Position numbers and translations under genes: made by a program. From assembly GCA_013397795.1 (NCBI GenBank), contig VZTJ01004023.1, positions 160,913 through 224,912 on the forward strand: DNA of 64,000 bases. Reading direction: 5' to 3'. The notes under the pieces are model-generated. The model ran no database searches. It was given only the letters and a program-made list of their open reading frames with translations, and was not told where the DNA came from. Origin of the DNA: Orthonyx spaldingii (lineage: Eukaryota; Chordata; Aves; Passeriformes; Orthonychidae). This document shows positions 59,201 through 64,000 of this stretch, one piece after another (the stretch's first letter is position 1; each line of letters begins with the position of its first letter).

Positions 59201-62200
59201 TGTCCCTCTCCAGCATCTTCATCCTCATCAGAGGGAGCCAGGAAGTGCAGCTTTAGGCCGGTGAAGTTGGAAAGCAGTAAAAACAAGGCCTCAGAGCGCA
59301 ACAGCTGCAGGAATTTCTTCAGCGTGTCAGGGAGGCTGTCTTCCTCTGCTGCCTCATAGAGTCTGAAAGACAGCAGATGTATCTCCTTGTGGGAGAGCCA
59401 ACAAGGACCACGTCCAGAGGGACAGCACTGACCAGTGCAGCCTCATGGCAGCTCCTGCTCAGCCTGATCAACAGGTGCAGTGCGCGGTTGTTCCCCACCT
59501 TTTATTGGCTGGTCCCCGAATACTCCACCGGATCTCTTTGTTCTCCAGTGCTTCACAGAGTAGTTGATATTTCTCTTTCTAGGAGAAAGAGACGCAGAAA
59601 TGCGAACATTTAGTTCTCAGGAGAAGAAGAAGGTTGAAGACAAGTGTTTGATTTTTGATGAGTCCCTTTCCAGCAGTGCACAGGAAGTCAGAGGGGATCC
59701 ATCCACAGAATCACAGAGGCTAAGGTTGGAAATGGCCTCTGGAGGTCACCTGGTCTATTCCCCTTTAAGCGTGAAACTAGAAGGTGTCTTGTTTAACAGA
59801 TGTGCAAGCAAGCCCTTTTCCAGCCTTCATGCCATGTGGTACCTGCAAGACCTCTGACTAGTTCTGGCAGATCACATCAAATTGAACCTCTGGACTCACC
59901 TTAAGGAAGTCTTTCAGGAGAATTTCTGATCGCTCCTCAAATTCCTCCTGGATTTGAGCTTGGGAGTCCATGTCCAAATAAACTAGATTGATCCACTCAT
60001 ACAATATTTCATGCTGGAAGGGAAATGGATTAGAATACTGAATTTTCAGAAGTGAAGAAGATTCCCCAATTCTCCCTACTGAGCTGGTCACAGGGCTGGA
60101 TTCACACACACGCACACACACACACACACACACACGCACACACACACACACACTCCATTCCCTTATTTCATTGCACCACAAGCATTTGCCACATTCTCTG
60201 AACTACTCCAGGTATGCAAAACATACAGAGTCAAAGGTGCAGAAGAAGGACACTGGATATCAATTAATGGACAGGAAACGAGAAGGAGAATGGGACAAAG
60301 ATTAAAACATCCCCAGTGCATCAGTGCATTCCCTAGCAGGTATTACAGGAATAGGACAGAGACAGAAATGCAGATGTGCAGATGTTGTTACTCACATCGT
60401 AGGGGATGTGTGGGCTCCTGGCCAAGGGGGCTTCCATGTGCCGTGCAGGTCTGGCCACAGAGGGGCCATGGAACCACCCGCTCACGGACAGGCGGCACTT
60501 CTGCGACAGAACCTCCGACACCTGCAACGATGTTGGGCAGCATACACTGCTGAGGCAAGGACCAGGGTAATGGGTACAATGCAAACTCCTGACAGAAGAT
60601 GGACTTGGCTCCAGAGAGCCCACTGTATACACAGAGAAGTCAGACAGAGCTAGACCAGGACAGATTGTCAGAGAGAGGCCTATTGGCCTGGTCCATTGCA
60701 GGTTTCTAGAATTCCACTCTAAGCTTTTACTCCAAGCTCACAGAGAATCATTTCTGTCTCTTCTTCTGAGAGCTTTGTATTTTTAAGACAAAATGAAATC
60801 ACTACCTGAAAACAATCCGGGCAGTGACCAAGTAGATTCTGTTAATTAACAGCTGTAAGATATAAATGACACAAAAATAACCCCCTAAGCAGCCTAGGTG
60901 AGAACATGCCCAACCTCTATCACTGATCATCTTCCTCTCCAGCCTTCTGCTCTCTGGCCCTGATTGATACAGTCCCTGGTACTCTCAAGTACACAGGAGT
61001 TTCAGATTTCAGTCAGGTGTTTGTGTCACACAGGTCCACAAATTATTCATCCTGTTCCCAGGCATTTTCCTGACAAGTGTCACGGAGTACTCCTTAACTG
61101 TATCAGTATTTCTGCTGCAGGGCACTGCACCATGTCTGTGTCACTGAGGGGGTACAGTCAGATCTGCACAGTGCCCTTGCACTGTTGGCCAGGTGATGGA
61201 AGGCTTGAGGAGCTCTTCTGGAGCAAAATCATGACCACCACATCAAAAATGTGAGCTAGTTTAAAACAAGCCAACAAACAGAAACAAGTGAGAGCCAAAT
61301 TCATAGCAGTGGCTTGCCAGGATAGTAACACAATATAGAAATGGAAACTTTTCTTTCCCAGGATGATGCAGCTAGACTGGTGGTTTAAAGCTGGCTTTGT
61401 TGGTTCTTGTCCTCCTTAAAGTCCTCGAAGCCCTCTCTTTAGCACACAGCACTTAGCATGAGTATCCACTCTACCCACAGTTCTTCTCCCTCCCCATCAG
61501 GATTGTAATAACACACAGAATGAATAACCACAACAATGAGGATCAAAAAATTAGCAAGAGACAGCTCCTTGCCTGGTGGAAAGAGACTGGAGACACTTCA
61601 AAGAAAACCAGCGTGTTCCATGAAGGCACTAATGACTTGGTGATTTGCTGTGGCTGAAAATGTTCTGAGGAAGAAAACATACCTTGGTTAAGATATGAAC
61701 CAGGACTTGCTAGAAACTGACATTTCTCTCTGACTTCATGACACTGTGACTGGTGGGACACGTAAAAGGGATGGAGCTCAAAGCAATGGCTTGGTGAGGA
61801 ATCAGTGTATGGAGACAGGCAGAGTCAGTTGGGACTGTTCAGCCTGGAGAAGGCTCTGGGGTCACCTAAAGCTTCTTTCACTGCCTAAAGGGGCTACCAG
61901 AGTGCTATAGAACAACTTGGGACAGACAAGGGCATGGAATAACAGAACAAGGGGGAATGGCTTCAAACAGACAAAGGGTGGGTTTAGATTAGATATTAGG
62001 AAGGAATTCTTTACTAGGAGCAGTGAGACACTGGCACAGGCTGCCCAGAGAAACTGTGGATGCCCCATCCTGGAAATGCTCAATGCGGTTTGCAGCAACC
62101 TGGTCCAGCAGAAGGTGTCCCTGCCTATATCAGGCAGCCTGGAACAAGATGAGCTTTAAGATCCCTTCCAGCCCAAACCATTCTGTGGTTCTGTTGCTGG

Positions 62201-63858
62201 AAAGGGAAGTTATTGTCATCAATCTGGAGTTCCAAGCACAGTTACTGGCATTACTTCCATCTCGCCTCTACTCTTGGCTCTTCCAAAAGTTTCTTTGTCT
62301 GCTGTTGCCCATCAGCACTGTCTGCAAAGCCTGCTACAGCCCATCCCTAAGGTGCACATTTTACTTATACATCAGCTTCTCTGGACAAAGGAGAAACCCT
62401 TTATCTCCCTTCCACTGTTTGAGGTGAGAGTTGCTGCAAGGGGCACACAAGCTTCATCTTTTTTATCCACCTGAGGCTGAGCTTGGAGCTCTTACCATCT
62501 GTGCTGTACAGATCCAATGTTCCCCCATCAATTTTCTCCCAGGGTGGGACGAGGTAGAGGATGAAAGCGATTCTCCGACCTTCCAGTTCATCATCATGGC
62601 ACAGCAAGACATCTGCAATTACACATGTTTTGCTGCTGTAGCATCCTTCCAGTACATACATGATTCATTCCAACAACTGCTTCCCAGCTTTGTCCCCACA
62701 AGGATATAATGAGAAAAAACATGTTGTTTCCAAAAACTGCATTTTCACTCATCAGCATCACTAGCCTGAGATCTGCAAGATTCACTTCTGTGGGACTGCA
62801 CTGCAACTGGCAGATCAGGCCACTCTGGAGGCAGTTATACAATAGTGACAGTGTTTTCATCATTTGTAATTCATTTTCAGACACTGTTTTGCTGCTGACA
62901 GCTTCTGGGACCCTCTGGAACCAGAATAAAATTAGGTATTCTACAGACATTTTGTTCCCTACACATGCACAGAAACTTTAGGGAAAGGATCACTTATAGA
63001 CTGACCAGTATATTCATATTTAGCACAGGATATGTCAATAGTTGGCTCCAGCTCTATCTGGGTCACAGCAGAAAGCCACACTCGGAATTCTTCACACAGA
63101 GCATGCCTGAGAAGATAAGCACACAGTAAGTGTCCTCCTGTGTTATAAAACATATCACCATGGACTAAACTACTTTATTGTCTCCCTGCCAACTACTTAA
63201 ACAGTTACAGGTGCTGTTGCTGTGAGTGACAGTGTATTCCTGTAGAACCACACAGGACCTGGCCAGGGAAACAGCCTGGTGCTCGCAGCACTGCTGGCAA
63301 TAACCAGCAGCAAGCATGCAGCCAGTCGGAAGGGGCACCGGGAAGCGTTTCAGAGGTGACACATGCAGGAGGGCTGAGTATGGAGGAACGCTGAACAGGC
63401 TTCAGTGCCATGACAAGCACAGAGCAGATGCAGCTCTCCAGGGCCGGTTTTTGGCCCGTGTACGGGGGCAGAAGGCGGCCACGCCGCAGGCGCAGCCCGC
63501 AATCGTCTTCCCCGGAGAGTCCCCACGGCTCTTCCCCACCCTGAGCGGGCAAAGCCCCGAGCCCACGCGGTACCTCAGGGCGGCGACGTGGGGCTCCGGG
63601 CTTGCCCCCAGCTCCTCGGACTGCGGCGGCCCATAGAAGAGAAGAAGGGACGGGGGTTAGGGTGGCTCGGCTCGGCCCGGCTCGGCCCGGCTCAGCCCGG
63701 CCCCGGGCCCACCTGCCGCAGCGAGAGGAGGTCGTTGCGCCGCCCGCGGAAGCCGAGGCCCAGCAGTTCATCCCGCAGCGCCTCCGCGAAAGCCGGGCCC
63801 GCCAGGAAACCGGGAATGACGGCGTGCCGGAACGGGGCCGGCTCCAGCACCACCGCTT
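56118..63858 (-). CDS. OGFOD1: OGFOD1, all but the first coding exon
   Basis: 2-oxoglutarate- and iron-dependent prolyl 3-hydroxylase that modifies a conserved proline of ribosomal protein uS12 (RPS23) and affects translation and stress granules. Twelve exons on the minus strand join in phase to about 487 codons. The catalytic double-stranded beta-helix holds the iron ligands in LLCHDDELEGRR (H and second D) and SFHQ (H). They are 63 residues apart, as in human (155 and 218), with the 2-oxoglutarate arginine in RLSVSGWFHG. An acidic, poorly conserved linker follows, then the second oxygenase-like domain ending RTGFWDFSFVYYE. The first human-type coding exon (about 52 residues) is outside the window. 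One intron uses a GC donor. Confidence 0.97.
56810..56868 (-). CDS. OGFOD1: OGFOD1 exon 12
   Basis: 59 bases: DWDPEYGGFTSYIAKGEDEE. Acceptor ATTTTAAG, donor GAG|GTAAGG. Confidence 0.95.
57704..57826 (-). CDS. OGFOD1: OGFOD1 exon 11
   Basis: 123 bases: SGTPVCAGELRRWTHGHYTL to FFCGCE. Acceptor TCCCCTAG, donor GAAG|GTAAGT. Confidence 0.96.
59067..59362 (-). CDS. OGFOD1: OGFOD1 exon 10 (includes acidic linker)
   Basis: 296 bases. LYEAAEEDSLPDTLKKFL leads to SEALFLLLSNFTGLKLHFLA, then a Glu/Gln/Pro-rich linker of about 50 residues that is poorly conserved with human. Acceptor CTTTCAG, donor AACA|GTGAGT. Confidence 0.95.
59499..59578 (-). CDS. OGFOD1: OGFOD1 exon 9
   Basis: 80 bases: KEKYQLLCEALENKEIRWS to GPANK plus two bases. 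Acceptor TTTCTCCTAG, donor AAAG|GTGGGG. Confidence 0.93.
59704..59860 (-). mobile_element. CR1 LINE 3' fragment in an OGFOD1 intron
   Basis: AGAATCACAGAGGCTAAGGT, TTGGAAATGGCCTCTGGAGG, then TCACCTGGTCTATTCCCC, the reverse complement of a CR1 3' end. Confidence 0.8.
59900..60013 (-). CDS. OGFOD1: OGFOD1 exon 8
   Basis: 38 codons HEILYEWINLVYLDMDSQ to KDFLK. Acceptor CCTTCCAG, donor AAG|GTGAGT. Confidence 0.96.
60102..60153. repeat. (CA)n microsatellite
   Basis: About 26 CA dinucleotides with three CG interruptions, in the OGFOD1 intron between exons 8 and 7. Confidence 0.95.
60396..60521 (-). CDS. OGFOD1: OGFOD1 exon 7
   Basis: 42 codons VSEVLSQKCRLSVSGWFHG to HIPYD. Acceptor CGTTGCAG, donor GAT|GTGAGT. 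Confidence 0.96.
61573..61664 (-). CDS. OGFOD1: OGFOD1 exon 6 (distal iron-binding His)
   Basis: 92 bases: EHFQPQQITKSLVPSWN to SFHQ. Acceptor TTCCTCAG. The exon ends CAG and is followed by GCAAGG: a GC donor with no usable GT nearby. Confidence 0.95.
61825..62197 (+). mobile_element. CR1 LINE 3' fragment in an OGFOD1 intron
   Basis: The longest CR1 copy here: GGGACTGTTCAGCCTGGAGA, GATATTAGGAAGGAATTC, GACACTGGCACAGGCTGCCC, AACCTGGTCCAGCAGAAGG and GATCCCTTCCAGCCCAAACC, ending in CATTCTGTGGTTCTGT. Confidence 0.92.
62496..62612 (-). CDS. OGFOD1: OGFOD1 exon 5 (iron-binding HxD)
   Basis: 117 bases: DVLLCHDDELEGRRIAF to LDLYSTD. Contains the first two iron ligands. Acceptor AATTGCAG, donor GATG|GTAAGA. 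Confidence 0.96.
63006..63106 (-). CDS. OGFOD1: OGFOD1 exon 4
   Basis: 101 bases: HALCEEFRVWLSAVTQIELE to CAKYEYT. Acceptor TTCTCAG, donor ACTG|GTCAGT. Confidence 0.95.
63574..63620 (-). CDS. OGFOD1: OGFOD1 exon 3
   Basis: 47 bases encoding SEELGASPEPHVAALR. Acceptor GCCGCCGCAG, donor AG|GTACCG. The upstream intron is only 92 bases. The middle is diverged from human SDDLKKRREPHISTLRK. Confidence 0.88.
63664..63704. repeat. GGCTCGGCCC short tandem repeat
   Basis: Repeats of GGCTCGGCCC fill much of the 92-base intron between OGFOD1 exons 3 and 2. Confidence 0.85.
63713..63858 (-). CDS. OGFOD1: OGFOD1 exon 2
   Basis: Two bases plus 48 codons: VVLEPAPFRHAVIPGF to NDLLSLRQ. Acceptor CCCTTGCAG, donor CAG|GTGGGC. 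Very GC-rich; matches human PFLHCVIPNF and NDLYKFQQ. Confidence 0.9.
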
Positions 63859-63918
63859 CTGCAAGGGAAGGGCCGCCGGTGAGGGGCGAGGAGCTGGGTC
63901 ACGCCACACCGTGCCGGA

Positions 63919-64000
63919 GCCGCTCCCCGCGGGCCCGGCCGTACCGTACCGTACCGTACCGTGCCGTGCCGTAGCCACTCCCCGCGGGCCCGGCCGTACT
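63919..64000. repeat. GTACC pentamer run within a larger duplication
   Basis: CTCCCCGCGGGCCCGGCCGT occurs twice, separated by a run of GTACC and GTGCC pentamers. The repeat reaches the window edge, upstream of OGFOD1 exon 2, so its full length is unknown. Confidence 0.85.

Noticed and set aside
63205..63978. 257-codon minus-strand frame at the right edge
   Set aside because: It reads through OGFOD1 exons 2 and 3 and their introns in the wrong frame; the spliced frame matches OGFOD1 instead.
1..64000. A novel defence, mobile or biosynthetic system
   Set aside because: All strong coding signals belong to four conserved vertebrate loci (NUP93, the MT pair, BBS2, OGFOD1) in their usual order; nothing else forms a coherent gene set.

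Overview
This is nuclear DNA from a bird, most likely a songbird. Genes are split into short exons with GT-AG introns. The interspersed repeats are CR1 LINE 3' ends (nine fragments), and there is one LTR that looks songbird-like. The gene order NUP93 - metallothioneins - BBS2 - OGFOD1 is the inverted equivalent of the human 16q12.2-q13 block. There are no bacterial features, CRISPR arrays or operons.

Layout, left to right. (1) 1-15.4 kb, minus strand: the 5' part of NUP93. Coding exons 2 and 3 are visible at 9283-9461 and 8130-8247. A candidate untranslated exon 1 sits in a CpG island near 15.4 kb, and the rest of the gene lies left of the window. (2) 15.7-26 kb: a GC-rich, minisatellite-rich interval holding two tandem minus-strand metallothionein genes. 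The left copy (classic avian MT, MT4-like) has exons 2 and 3 at 20493-20558 and 19910-20004; its exon 1 is lost in a 298-base N gap. The right copy (MT3-like) is complete in three exons, 24614-25714, with a TATA-like box and clustered metal-response-element cores upstream. (3) 26-33 kb: an intergenic stretch with no gene I can support, ending in a second, 598-base N gap. (4) 35.0-51.7 kb, plus strand: BBS2 exons 2-17, encoding 682 residues. Exon 1 (about 39 residues) is almost certainly in the second gap. (5) 51.7-56.1 kb: the region between the convergent BBS2 and OGFOD1 3' ends. (6) 56.1-63.9 kb, minus strand: OGFOD1, the 12 last coding exons. The first coding exon (about 52 residues) lies to the right of the window.

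Roles: NUP93 builds the inner ring of the nuclear pore. The metallothioneins buffer zinc, copper and cadmium. BBS2 is a subunit of the BBSome, which moves cargo in cilia. OGFOD1 hydroxylates a proline of ribosomal protein uS12. They are neighbours by conserved synteny and do not form one pathway.

The most notable observations are two GC-AG introns (BBS2 intron 2 and one OGFOD1 intron), a periodic CCAAT-box array in the putative NUP93 promoter, degenerate minisatellites around the MT pair that carry many metal-response-element cores, and an unassigned signal-peptide-like exon inside NUP93 intron 3. I found no convincing new multi-gene system. Exon boundaries were read by eye, and the reading-frame phases were checked by arithmetic across every BBS2, OGFOD1, MT and NUP93 junction that is visible.
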